From Clostridiales bacterium (GTDB taxonomy: Bacteria; Bacillota; Clostridia; Christensenellales; Borkfalkiaceae): 64,000 nucleotides of DNA. The notes below the pieces were generated by a model. It saw nothing but the letters and a program-made list of their open reading frames with translations, ran no database searches and was not told the origin of the DNA. Of the stretch, positions 7,560 through 16,564 are shown piece after piece. Position 1 is the first letter of the stretch; the number at the start of each line of letters is the position of its first letter. The stretch covers positions 1 through 64,000 of the forward strand of contig SVIF01000003.1 in assembly GCA_015069615.1 (NCBI GenBank). The letters run 5' to 3'. The position numbers were made by a program, and so were the translations under genes.

Positions 7560-9581
7560 TTATTCTTCTATCTTTTCCATAACCACAGCGGTGCGACAAG
7601 GCAAGTACACGAAAAAGCCCAAGCCGTACTGGGTTTCCACCGCTTCGTATTCGTAGGAGGCATCTACACGGTTGTATCCGCCAAATTCTTCCGCATCCGA
7701 ATTTAGCGTTACGCGGTATTTACCCTTCCCCGTTTTGGCGCAAGAAATAAAGGTTGCTTCTTGCGAAATATAGGGGTGCAGATTAAAGGCGAATAAGTTG
7801 CCGTTTCGTTCAAAAATTAGCACCTTTTTGGCGTTATCCAGCCAAATACTTTGGGGTTTTTCCCCGCCCAAAAGGGTGGTTTTCTTGGCAAAGGCAATCA
7901 TTGCGCGGTCAAAATTATTTAGCCACTCGTATTTCAAAAATCCGTTTTCCACCAAAGACCATTGCCGCCTTGCGTGGTGGAAGGACCATCCGTTGCCCTC
8001 CCTTGGGAAATCAATCCATTCGGGGTGGCCGAATTCGTTGCCCATAAAGTTCAAGTACCCGCCCCGCGCCAAACTTAGGGTAAGCAAGCGGATAAGTTTA
8101 TGCATATCGATTGCGGTATCCATGGTGGGCGAGTGGTAGTCCTTGCACATCCCCGTGTACATTTCGGCATCCGCCAAGCGGAACATCACCGTTTTATCCC
8201 CCACCATCGCTTGGTCGTGCGATTCGGCGTAGCCTATCGCTTTTTCCTTATCTCTGCCTCCCGTAAGTTCGTTCCACAAATAGAACACGTCCCAATCTTC
8301 CATACGGACTTCTTTAATCAGTTTAATCCACATATCGGGAACGCCCATGGAAAGGCGGTAATCAAAGCCCATCCCCGCGCTTTCTAGGGGAAGGCACGCG
8401 CCGGGCATACCGCTCATATCTTCCGCAATGGTAATTGCCTTGGGGTTTATCGCGTGAATTAGGCGGTTGGCAAGCATTAAATAAACGCGCGCGTCCACGT
8501 TGGTGTTCAGCGAAAAATATTGCGCGTACGAAGTAAACGCAACCCCCAAGCCGTGGTTTTCGTACAGCATAGAAGTAACCCCGTCAAAACGGAAGCCGTC
8601 AAAGTGGAATTCTTCCACCCAATATTTTAGGTTGGAAAGCAAGAACTGTAACACTTCAATTCTGCCGTAATTAAACAAACGGGTACCCCAAGCGGAGTGC
8701 CATCCGCGTTCGCCCGTTAAAAAATACTGCCCGTCCGCGCCGTCTTGCATATTTAAGCCTTCCCCCACGTTGGGGCAAGCGTGGCTATGTACCACGTCCA
8801 GTAGCACCGTAATGCCCATACTATGCGCTTTGTTAATTAAATATTTTAGGTCCTCCGGCTCCCCAAACCAATGCGCGGGCGCGAAAAAGTTGGTTACTTG
8901 GTAACCAAAGGAAGCGTAGTAGGGGTGCTGCTGCACCGCCATCAGTTGCACGGTGTTATACCCCGCTCGCTGAATTCTGGGCAAGGTGATATCCGCAAAT
9001 TCGCGGTAGGTGCCTACGTCGTATTTTTCTTGCGCCATACCGATATGCGCTTCGTAAATCAAAGGGGTTTTGGGGCGCTTTTTCTTATGGAATTTTTCAT
9101 CCGTCCAAGGATAGGGGGTTTCGGGCGCCCAAATTCTTCCGCACAGTTTCCCCGTGCCTTTATCTTGCTCGGTAAAACGGATATACGCGGGGATGCGTTC
9201 AAACCCTTCCCCGTTTTTCACCACCCACAGTTTTACGTACTGACCGTGGCAAAGGGCGGTTTCCCCCGCAAGGGAAATGGACCAAACGCCGTTTTCCCCT
9301 TTATTTAAGGGGTGCGAACCGTGATTCCAACCGTTGAAATCCCCAATCAAATACACCGCGTCCGCTTCGGGTAGCCATTCGCGGAACACCCAACCGCCTT
9401 TTTCGCGGTGAAAACCGAAATACAGGTGCGCGTTTACCGCATCCGCCAAATTTCCGCCCTGCGTAAGTTCGGCGTACTTCCCGTTATAACGGGAAAGATG
9501 CATTTGGATATCGGATAGGTAGGGCGTTAAGTACGCGTCAATCTTTTGCAACTTTTTTATTGCCCGTTTTTCGTCTATCAT
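7560..9581 (-). CDS. glgB: 1,4-alpha-glucan branching enzyme, eukaryote-type (GH13_8)
   Basis: This enzyme transfers alpha-1,4 glucan segments to alpha-1,6 positions, making glycogen branch points. The 673-residue start (MIDEKRAIKK) is chosen because GGGGGAAGAAGG precedes it; longer readings add an implausible N-terminus. An N-terminal CBM48-like domain carries FREWLPEADAVYLIGDFNGW. Catalytic GH13 motifs follow: DVVHSHA, GFRFDG (nucleophile Asp, near residue 325), AEDMSGMP (Glu) and ESHDQAMVGDK. The segments LMLANRLIHAINP, YLNFMGNEFGHPEWIDFPRE and HARRQWSLV are typical of the plant, animal and fungal branching enzymes (subfamily 8), not of bacterial GlgB of subfamily 9. No other glycogen gene is adjacent. 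A TTGTTT-17-TATACT promoter lies upstream. Confidence 0.93.
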   Translation of the reverse strand: MIDEKRAIKKLQKIDAYLTPYLSDIQMHLSRYNGKYAELTQGGNLADAVNAHLYFGFHREKGGWVFREWLPEADAVYLIGDFNGWNHGSHPLNKGENGVWSISLAGETALCHGQYVKLWVVKNGEGFERIPAYIRFTEQDKGTGKLCGRIWAPETPYPWTDEKFHKKKRPKTPLIYEAHIGMAQEKYDVGTYREFADITLPRIQRAGYNTVQLMAVQQHPYYASFGYQVTNFFAPAHWFGEPEDLKYLINKAHSMGITVLLDVVHSHACPNVGEGLNMQDGADGQYFLTGERGWHSAWGTRLFNYGRIEVLQFLLSNLKYWVEEFHFDGFRFDGVTSMLYENHGLGVAFTSYAQYFSLNTNVDARVYLMLANRLIHAINPKAITIAEDMSGMPGACLPLESAGMGFDYRLSMGVPDMWIKLIKEVRMEDWDVFYLWNELTGGRDKEKAIGYAESHDQAMVGDKTVMFRLADAEMYTGMCKDYHSPTMDTAIDMHKLIRLLTLSLARGGYLNFMGNEFGHPEWIDFPREGNGWSFHHARRQWSLVENGFLKYEWLNNFDRAMIAFAKKTTLLGGEKPQSIWLDNAKKVLIFERNGNLFAFNLHPYISQEATFISCAKTGKGKYRVTLNSDAEEFGGYNRVDASYEYEAVETQYGLGFFVYLPCRTAVVMEKIEE

Positions 9582-9645
9582 CCTTCTTCCCCCTTTTTTC
9601 TTTCTTTTGGGTTTGGCTTCCGCGCGTCCACGCGGTTTTTTATTC

Positions 9646-9674
9646 AGTATAGCACACGAAAAGCAAAAAAACAA
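9646..9674 (-). promoter_or_regulatory. Promoter of the branching-enzyme gene
   Basis: -35 TTGTTT (9674-9669), 17-nt spacer and -10 TATACT (9651-9646) with an upstream TGC extension, about 65 bp before the chosen start codon. Confidence 0.6.
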
Positions 9675-9773
9675 GGGGGGAAACAAAGTTTTCCCCCCGC
9701 TTTCGTTGGTTTTTGGCGGTTTTCCACCGCAATTTCCACGGCTATTCATCAGAGCTTCGCTACCCCGTAACGT

Positions 9774-10898
9774 TTAAATGGTATGTTCCACCGTTACGAT
9801 AGGTTGGTACGTTTCATTTTCCGCCCGCACGAAATTTTCTATCCTTTCCCGTAAGTTTTCCTTTGTGAAAGCGTGGTCAAAGGGAACGGCTACGTCAAAT
9901 AATACGTTGGTACGCCTTTCCCCAAACACCATACGGAAATCGTGCACCGAAAAACGCTCGTCCAAGCTTTGAACGAATTCTTCCACCCTGGCTTTTAATC
10001 CGTTCACCCGTTCATCATCCGTTACGATAGGGTCTAAATGCCCCGTTAAAATTACGTTGGTTTCCAAGGCGAATTCGCGCTCAATAGCGTCTACCAGTTC
10101 GTGCGACGTTAGCACGTCCACGCTAGCGTCTACTTCTACGTGCACACTGGCAAAAAATTTGTTGGGGCCGTAGCAGTACACGCTTAAATCGTGTACCCCC
10201 AAAACCCCTTCGTGCTTTAGCACGCGCGCCTTAATTTCCGCCACCGTTTCTTCTTCGGGTGAACGTCCGATTAGGTTAGAAAACGTTTCTTTCAGCACCC
10301 CGATACCCGCCCAAGCGATGAACAGAGAAACGAGTACCCCCGCGTAGCCGTCTAGTTGCACGCCCGTCCACTTGCCGATCAGTAAGCAGATAAGCACCAC
10401 CGAAGTGGAAATACAGTCGGATAAACTATCCACCGCCGAAGCGCGCAAAATGGTGGAATTGATTTTCTTTGCCACCCTGCTATAATATAGGTAAAGCCCG
10501 CACTTTGCCAAAATAGAAGCGCCGAGTACCGCCACCGCCCAAATAGAAAATTCGGTTGCCGTACCCCCGAAAATTTTGCTTACCGATTCCTTTACCGTTT
10601 CAAAGGCCACCAGCAAAATTACGAACGCCACGATAAGCGAACAAACGTACTCCGTACGTTCGTGCCCAAAGGGGTGTTCCTTATCCGCGGGTTTTGCGGA
10701 TAGGCGAAAGGAAACCAGCGAAACCGCGCTACTGCCACAATCGGTTAAATTATTCAGCCCGTCTGCCAGCACCGAAACGAAACCGAAGATTAGCCCAACC
10801 GCCATTTTCCCCGCAGCCAAAAACACGTTTACGATAATACCGATAAGCGCGGTAAAACTGCCCGCCGCGCTCCTTGTTTTTTCTTGATTTTCTTGCAT
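9774..10898 (-). CDS. Cation diffusion facilitator (CDF) family transporter
   Basis: CDF proteins export divalent metals (Zn, Mn, Fe, Co) using the proton gradient. The 374-residue start (MQENQEKTRSAAG) follows GGGAGAAAACAT; a longer frame to 11021 would run through the promoter. Six hydrophobic segments lie in the first 230 residues. The metal-site motifs are DGLNNLTDCGSS (helix 2) and DSLSDCISTS (helix 5), with the basic loop KPADKEHPFGHER between. The cytoplasmic tail carries a ferredoxin-like dimerisation domain (GVHDLSVYCYGP; VHVEVDA) and is extended by a second similar segment. Which metal it carries cannot be read with confidence. Confidence 0.92.
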   Translation of the reverse strand: MQENQEKTRSAAGSFTALIGIIVNVFLAAGKMAVGLIFGFVSVLADGLNNLTDCGSSAVSLVSFRLSAKPADKEHPFGHERTEYVCSLIVAFVILLVAFETVKESVSKIFGGTATEFSIWAVAVLGASILAKCGLYLYYSRVAKKINSTILRASAVDSLSDCISTSVVLICLLIGKWTGVQLDGYAGVLVSLFIAWAGIGVLKETFSNLIGRSPEEETVAEIKARVLKHEGVLGVHDLSVYCYGPNKFFASVHVEVDASVDVLTSHELVDAIEREFALETNVILTGHLDPIVTDDERVNGLKARVEEFVQSLDERFSVHDFRMVFGERRTNVLFDVAVPFDHAFTKENLRERIENFVRAENETYQPIVTVEHTI

Positions 10899-11199
10899 AT
10901 GTTTTCTCCCTGCCTTGCGCGAAACACAAACGTAAACGCAAGAACTTACACAAAACGGGAATATTCCCCTTTTTTGTAGGTTCACTGCGCGCAAAAGATG
11001 GCTAAAGTATAGCACAAGCAAATAGAAAATGCAACCGCAAACGCAAACTTTTCACGCGCGCCCACTTTCAACGCGCAAACATAGCAATAATTGCATATTT
11101 TCTAGCAAGATATATACTGTTTTTTTCAAGAAAAATTTGGTATTCTTATAAATAAGAAATATTTGTTCTTGGCACATTAGCCAAAAGGAGTAACAAAAT
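10899..11199. promoter_or_regulatory. Divergent regulatory region between the CDF and lyase genes
   Basis: Leftward, TTGCAT (11034-11029), 17 nt and TGC-TATACT (11011-11006) form the transporter promoter. Rightward, TTGCAT (11091-11096), 16 nt and TATACT (11113-11118) would serve the lyase operon. In the lyase leader are two palindromes: TTCTTATAAATAAGAA (11143-11158) and TTGGCACATTAGCCAA (11169-11184). The second sits immediately before the AAAAGGAG ribosome site. These are plausible operators for a sugar-responsive regulator, but which one is unknown. Confidence 0.6.
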
Positions 11200-12906
11200 A
11201 TGTTTATTCAGCAAATGAAAGATCCCGCTTTTTGGGAAAAGGTGAGAAACAGCGAAGTTTACGCGGAAACCGTGCAAACCATTTTGGATATGTACCAAGA
11301 AAGCACCGCAAAGGGCATTGAAGAACTACCCTTTACCGTGGCGGCGGATTTTGCTATTTCGGGGGATCGTAAAAAGGGGGAAGAAATTTATTTTAGGCGC
11401 AGACGCGCGCTTGCTTCTTCTGCCCTTTTAAGTATGATTTATCCAGACGAAAAGGAATATTTTAACACCTTGCAGGACTATATTTTTGCGGTGTGCAACG
11501 AATACACGTGGGAAGTGCCCGCGCATATTCCCAATATGATTGACTATAACCCCGACGATATTGATTTATTCGCGTCGGAAACGGGGTATTGCCTATCCGA
11601 AATTTACACCATTTTAGAAGATCGGTTAGACCCCTTAATCAAAACGCGTATCAAAATGGAAGTGGAACGCAGAATTATTCTTCCCTTTTCTAATTACGAT
11701 AGAAAGTTTGCGTGGATTGGCTATCACAGCAACTGGGCGGCGGTTTGCGGTGGAAGCGTAGCCGCGGCGTTTATGTACCTATTCCCCGAACGCTATCCCT
11801 TGGTAAAACCCCGCATTGACGAAGCGATTAACAACTTCCTATTATCCTACCGCGAAAGCGGATATTGCTACGAAGGCATTTCGTACTGGGAATACGGTTT
11901 TGGCTTCTTCGTATGCTACGCGCAAATGCTTTACGATTTTACGAACGGAAAAGAAAACTTATTTGATAGCGAAAAGGTAAAAGCCATTTCCTCCTTCCCC
12001 CAAAAGGTATTCCTTTCGGGGAACGCGCTGGTTAGTTTTTCGGACGGTAATATGAACGGTAAAGTGGCGCGCGGTATTTGCCATTATTTGGCGAAAAAGT
12101 ATCCGGACGCGGTATTCCCCGCCCCCCAAGGGGTTTCCTGCCCCATAGACCTTTGCGGTAGATGGGGGATTGCCCTTAGGAACCTTGCGTGGTTCGACCC
12201 CACCACCGAAGTGGTGCAAGAAACCCTTACCGATTACAGTTTAGACGCGCAATGGTTAATTTTCCGCACCCCCGAATACGGCTTCTGCGCCAAGGGCGGA
12301 TGCAACTGGGAAGCGCACAATCATAACGACGTAGGTAGCTTTGTAATTGCCACCAAGGGCAAGCAAGTGTTTGCGGATATCGGCGCGGGCGAATATACCC
12401 GTCAATACTTCCAAGACCAATACCGTTACGAATACTTCAACCCCTCCTCCCGCTCTCATAACGTTCCCATCTTATTCGGCAACTACCAAAAGGTGGGCAG
12501 AACGCACCGTGCGGATGGTACGGTGTACGACGGCAAAACCCTTTCCTACGACTTTGCTTCGGCTTACGAAATCCCCGAAGTAACTTCCTTAAAACGCGCG
12601 TTCACCCCCACGGTGGAAGGGGTAACTTTGGTGGACGAAATCACCTACGCGGAAGGGATAACCCCCAAAGCGGGCGATTACGTAGAACGCTTCGTTCTTA
12701 CCCAAAAACCCACCCTTACCGAAGGCGGATTTACGGTGGGCGGATTAACCGCTTCTTACACGGGGGCAAGTGCGCCCACGGTAACCGAACACACCTACCC
12801 CATTCGTACCGAAATAGGCGAAATGCCCTTGGAAACCGTGTACTTGGTGGACTTTGCAGTTACGGAAACCAAATTCACCCTTTCCGTATCCCCCCAAAAG
12901 AAGTAA
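11200..12906 (+). CDS. Heparinase II/III-family polysaccharide lyase, paralogue 1
   Basis: Heparinase II/III-type lyases cleave uronic-acid-containing polysaccharides by beta-elimination. This 568-residue protein has an alpha/alpha-toroid N-terminal half with SNWAAVCGGS (about 183-192) and the tyrosine-rich YRESGYCYEGISYWEYGFGF (about 219-238). A beta-sandwich C-terminal half contains AHNHNDVGSF (about 369-378, the HxHxD region), GAGEYTRQYF and SSRSHNVPILFGNYQ. There is no signal peptide, so it probably acts in the cytoplasm on imported oligosaccharides. It is the first of three tandem paralogues and follows a strong AAAAGGAG site. Substrate (alginate, glycosaminoglycan or other uronide) cannot be assigned. 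Confidence 0.85.
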   Translation: MFIQQMKDPAFWEKVRNSEVYAETVQTILDMYQESTAKGIEELPFTVAADFAISGDRKKGEEIYFRRRRALASSALLSMIYPDEKEYFNTLQDYIFAVCNEYTWEVPAHIPNMIDYNPDDIDLFASETGYCLSEIYTILEDRLDPLIKTRIKMEVERRIILPFSNYDRKFAWIGYHSNWAAVCGGSVAAAFMYLFPERYPLVKPRIDEAINNFLLSYRESGYCYEGISYWEYGFGFFVCYAQMLYDFTNGKENLFDSEKVKAISSFPQKVFLSGNALVSFSDGNMNGKVARGICHYLAKKYPDAVFPAPQGVSCPIDLCGRWGIALRNLAWFDPTTEVVQETLTDYSLDAQWLIFRTPEYGFCAKGGCNWEAHNHNDVGSFVIATKGKQVFADIGAGEYTRQYFQDQYRYEYFNPSSRSHNVPILFGNYQKVGRTHRADGTVYDGKTLSYDFASAYEIPEVTSLKRAFTPTVEGVTLVDEITYAEGITPKAGDYVERFVLTQKPTLTEGGFTVGGLTASYTGASAPTVTEHTYPIRTEIGEMPLETVYLVDFAVTETKFTLSVSPQKK

Positions 12907-12940
12907 CCCTTTGCAATTGACGCAGGATTAGGAGGCTTTT

Positions 12941-14632
12941 ATGCTATTAGAAAAAATGAAGGACGCCCGTTTTTGGCAAAAAGTAAAAACGGATACGGCG
13001 TACGCGCCCCTTCTTACCGAATTACACCGCCTTTACGCAGAAATTGAAACCGCGCCCATTTTGGAACTTCCCTACACGGTGATGATGGAATTTTCCCGTT
13101 CGGGGGACCGCAAAAAGGGGGAAGCGTTTTTTAGCGAGCGCCGTAAAATGCTGGTGGTTTCGGCAATTTTAAGTTTGATTTACCCCGAAGAACAAAAGTA
13201 TTTACAGCGAACGGAGGACTGTTTGTTTGCCATTTGCAATGAATACACGTGGGTAATCCCCGCGCATATTCCCGATTTGAACGCGTACATCCCCGATTTT
13301 ATTGATTTAACCGCCGCCGAAACGGGCTTTACCCTTGCGGAAATTTACACGGCGTTAGAAGGGCGGTTATCCCCCTTAATTAAAACGCGCGTTAAAATGG
13401 AAGTGGAGCGTAGAATCGTAATTCCCTTTGTAAACCAAAAGCACACCTTTTACTGGATTAACTTTCACAGTAACTGGGCGGCGGTTTGCGCGGGAAGTGT
13501 GGGCGCGGCGTTTATGTACCTGTTCCCCGAACGCTTTTATGAAGTAAAGCCCCTAATTGATAAGGCAATGGAAAACTTCCTGCTTTCCTACCGCGAAAGT
13601 GGTTACTGCTACGAAGGGATTTCCTACTGGGAATACGGCTTTGGCTTCTTCGTTTCGTACGCACAACTACTGTACGATTTTACGGGCGGTAAAGAAAATT
13701 TGTTCGATAGCGAAAAAGTTAAGGCGATTGCCACCTTCCCCCAAAAGGCGTTTTTATCCGGGAATTCTTTAATCAGTTTTTCGGACGGTGTTATGGAAGG
13801 CAGTATCTCCCTTGGGCTTTGGCATTTTTTGGCAGATACCTATCCAGACGCGGTATTCCCCGTTCCCCAGCCTTGCACTTCCCCCCACCTTGCAGGGGGC
13901 AGATGGCATTTGGCGGTTCGCGATTTCCTTTGGCTTAACCCCAAAGCGGAAAAAGAACAGCCCGTTTTAACCGATTACAGTTTGGACGCCGAGTGGCTGG
14001 TATACCGTACCCCCGATTTCGGCTTTGCGGCAAAAGGGGGCACGAACTGGGAAGCACACAACCATAACGACGTAGCAAGTTTCGTGTTTGCGGTAAACGG
14101 CAAGCAAGTGTTTGCGGATTTGGGCGCGGGCGAATATACCCGCCAGTATTTCCAAGAAGAGTTCCGCTACCAGTATTTCAACCCCTCCTCCCGCTCGCAT
14201 AACGTTCCCATTTTGTTTGGCAACTACCAAAAAACGGGTGGAAAATACCGCGCAAACGGTACGGTGTACGATGGCAAAACCCTTTCCTTTGATTTTGCTT
14301 CCGCCTACGATATCCCCGAGGTTAAGGGGTTACAACGCACCTTTACCCCCGACAAAGGCGGAGTAACGCTGACGGACGAAATTACCTACGCGGAAGGCGT
14401 AACCCCTAAAAAAGGAGATTTTACCGAACGCTTCGTTACGCTGGAAAAACCCGTAGTGCAAGGCAACCAAATTTTGGTGGACGGGGTTATCGCCACCTTT
14501 ACGGGGGCGGATGCTCCCACCGTTAGCACCGAACTTGCCACCGTTCTTCGCGCGCCCAACCGCACGGTGTACCTTTTGGATTTCCCCGTTACGGGCACGA
14601 AATTTACCCTTCGCATAGAGCCGAAAAAGTAA
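12941..14632 (+). CDS. Heparinase II/III-family polysaccharide lyase, paralogue 2
   Basis: 563 residues, collinear with its neighbours over the whole length. It keeps SNWAAVCAGS, YCYEGISYWEYGFGF, AHNHNDVASF and SSRSHNVPILFGNYQ. It begins 34 bp after paralogue 1 behind TTAGGAGGC, so the two are one transcript. It is more diverged at the N-terminus (LLEKMKDARFWQKV; VMMEFSRSGDRKKGEAF) than paralogues 1 and 3 are from each other. No signal peptide is visible. Retention of three full-length copies suggests differing specificity for oligosaccharide length or sulfation, which is inference. Confidence 0.85.
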   Translation: MLLEKMKDARFWQKVKTDTAYAPLLTELHRLYAEIETAPILELPYTVMMEFSRSGDRKKGEAFFSERRKMLVVSAILSLIYPEEQKYLQRTEDCLFAICNEYTWVIPAHIPDLNAYIPDFIDLTAAETGFTLAEIYTALEGRLSPLIKTRVKMEVERRIVIPFVNQKHTFYWINFHSNWAAVCAGSVGAAFMYLFPERFYEVKPLIDKAMENFLLSYRESGYCYEGISYWEYGFGFFVSYAQLLYDFTGGKENLFDSEKVKAIATFPQKAFLSGNSLISFSDGVMEGSISLGLWHFLADTYPDAVFPVPQPCTSPHLAGGRWHLAVRDFLWLNPKAEKEQPVLTDYSLDAEWLVYRTPDFGFAAKGGTNWEAHNHNDVASFVFAVNGKQVFADLGAGEYTRQYFQEEFRYQYFNPSSRSHNVPILFGNYQKTGGKYRANGTVYDGKTLSFDFASAYDIPEVKGLQRTFTPDKGGVTLTDEITYAEGVTPKKGDFTERFVTLEKPVVQGNQILVDGVIATFTGADAPTVSTELATVLRAPNRTVYLLDFPVTGTKFTLRIEPKK

Positions 14633-14635
14633 TTC

Positions 14636-14679
14636 TTTCCCCGCTTTGCGGGGAAAGTTTCCGTTTTACGTGAAACGGT
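14636..14679 (+). other. Two intergenic hairpins between lyase 2 and lyase 3
   Basis: CTTTCCCCGC / GCGGGGAAAG with a 3-nt loop is directly followed by a second hairpin, CCGTTT / AAACGG. Neither has a full T-run, so partial termination or transcript processing is more likely than a complete stop. The next lyase has its own AAGGAG site. Confidence 0.55.
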
Positions 14680-14710
14680 TTTTACGTAAGCAAAGATAAG
14701 GAGAAAAAAT

Positions 14711-16411
14711 ATGTTCTTAAAAAAGATGAAAGACCCCGCTTTTTGGGAAAAGGTACGGACGGATAAAACGTACGCCCCCACCCTTGCCGCAATGAAGGAG
14801 TTATACGAAAAGGAGTGTAACGATCCCATCGTAGAACTACCCTACACCGTGGCGGCGGATTTCGCCCTTTCGGGGGACCGCGTTACGGGGGAAGCGTTTT
14901 ATTTTAAGCGCCGCCGTATGCTTTCCATTTCCGCCGTGCTTTCTATGATATACCCCGATGAAAAGTCCTACTTTAACAAAATGCAGGATTATCTTTTTGC
15001 GGTGTGCAACGAATATTCGTGGGAAATCCCCGCGCATATCCCCAATATGGTGGATTATATCCCCGACGATATCGACCTTTTCGCCGCCGAAACGGGGTAT
15101 TGCCTATCCGAAATTTACGCGATTTTAGAGGACAGGTTAGATCCCCTGATTAAAACGCGGATAAAAATGGAAGTGGAGCGCCGCATCATACTCCCCTTTT
15201 CCAACTTTGAAAGGCGGTTTTGGTGGCTGGGCGTACGCAGCAACTGGGCTTCGGTTTGCGCTGGAAGTGTTGCCGCGGCGTTTATGTACCTGTTCCCCGA
15301 ACGCTTTTACGAAGTAAAACCCCGCATTGACCAAGCAATTCAAAATTTCCTTGCTTCTTACCGCGAAAGCGGATATTGCTATGAAGGCATTTCGTATTGG
15401 GAATACGGCTTCGGCTTTTTCGTAACTTACGCGCAAATGCTTTACGATTTTACGAACGGAAAAGAAAATTTATTCGATAACGAAAAGGTAAAGGCGATTG
15501 CCACCTTCCCCCAAAAGGCGTTTTTATCGGGAAGCGCGCTCGTCAGCTTTTCGGACGGCATGACCGAAGGAACGCTTTCACGCGGGCTTTTCCACTTTTT
15601 GGCGCACCAATACCCCGAAGACGTGATTCCCGTTCCCCAACCCGATTTTAGCCCCATAAACTACGGGGGCAGATGGAATTTGGGTATTCGCGGTTTTGCG
15701 TGGTTTGACCCTTCTACCGAAAAAATCAGCGAAACCTTAACCGATTACAGTAAGGACGCGGAATGGCTAATTTACCGCACCCCCCGTTTCGGCTTTGCGG
15801 CAAAAGGGGGCACGAACTGGGAAGCGCACAACCATAACGACGTAGCAAGTTTTATCTTCGCCACAGGCGGAAAGCAAGTGTTTGCGGATATCGGCGCGGG
15901 CGAATATACCCGCCAGTATTTCCAAGAAGAATTCCGCTATCAGTATTTTAACCCATCTTCCCGTTCGCACAGCGTTCCCATTTTGTTTGGCAACTACCAA
16001 AAAACGGGTGGAAATTACCGCGCAAACGGTACGGTGTACGACGGCAAAAGTATGACCTTTGATTTTGCTTCCGCCTACGATATCACCCAGGTAAAAGGGT
16101 TGCAGCGCACGTTTGCGCCCAACGAAAGTGGGGTAACGATAACGGACGAAATTACCTATGCGGAAGGCGTAACCCCCAAAAAAGGAGATTTTACCGAACG
16201 CTTCGCCCTTTTAGTGGAACCGAGGGTACAAGGCAACCGCATTTTTGCGGGGGATGCCGTAGCCACCTTTACGGGGGCGGACGCGCCCACTATTTCGGTG
16301 GAAACGGTTGGCCGCCACAATAATTTGGGGGACCCCTACCCCGTATATTTGGTGGATTTCCCCGTAACGGGCACGAAATTTACCCTTCGCATAGAACCGA
16401 AAACCAAATAA
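14711..16411 (+). CDS. Heparinase II/III-family polysaccharide lyase, paralogue 3
   Basis: 566 residues, closest to paralogue 1 (both open with a KKM or QQM-KDPAFWEKVR segment). It keeps SNWASVCAGS, YCYEGISYWEYGFGF, AHNHNDVASF and GAGEYTRQYF. One motif differs: SSRSHSVPILFGNYQ, with Ser where paralogues 1 and 2 have Asn after the His. That Asn belongs to the conserved S-x-x-HN strand of the C-terminal domain, so the change may alter substrate contacts. There is no signal peptide. A 150-bp gap with its own promoter follows before the surface-protein genes, so the lyase operon probably ends here. Confidence 0.85.
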   Translation: MFLKKMKDPAFWEKVRTDKTYAPTLAAMKELYEKECNDPIVELPYTVAADFALSGDRVTGEAFYFKRRRMLSISAVLSMIYPDEKSYFNKMQDYLFAVCNEYSWEIPAHIPNMVDYIPDDIDLFAAETGYCLSEIYAILEDRLDPLIKTRIKMEVERRIILPFSNFERRFWWLGVRSNWASVCAGSVAAAFMYLFPERFYEVKPRIDQAIQNFLASYRESGYCYEGISYWEYGFGFFVTYAQMLYDFTNGKENLFDNEKVKAIATFPQKAFLSGSALVSFSDGMTEGTLSRGLFHFLAHQYPEDVIPVPQPDFSPINYGGRWNLGIRGFAWFDPSTEKISETLTDYSKDAEWLIYRTPRFGFAAKGGTNWEAHNHNDVASFIFATGGKQVFADIGAGEYTRQYFQEEFRYQYFNPSSRSHSVPILFGNYQKTGGNYRANGTVYDGKSMTFDFASAYDITQVKGLQRTFAPNESGVTITDEITYAEGVTPKKGDFTERFALLVEPRVQGNRIFAGDAVATFTGADAPTISVETVGRHNNLGDPYPVYLVDFPVTGTKFTLRIEPKTK

Positions 16412-16478
16412 TCTACGAATTTTTGTTATTTTTTAGCATTTTTTTATCATTTTTCGTATCAAAAACGCTTGTTTTTTT

Positions 16479-16517
16479 ACCGCCTATCTTGACAAACGCA
16501 AGAAAAGGCGGTATACT
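16479..16517 (+). promoter_or_regulatory. Consensus promoter embedded in an inverted repeat
   Basis: TTGACA (16489-16494), 17 nt, TATACT (16512-16517). The arms ACCGCCTATCTTG (16479-16491) and CAAGAAAAGGCGGT (16499-16512) form an interrupted palindrome overlapping the -35 and reaching the -10. This is a textbook position for a repressor of the surface-protein gene at 16565. The regulator is unknown. Confidence 0.7.
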
Positions 16518-16564
16518 TTTTCCCATAAACCCTTTGCTATAAGCAAAACAAGGAGAAAAACACT

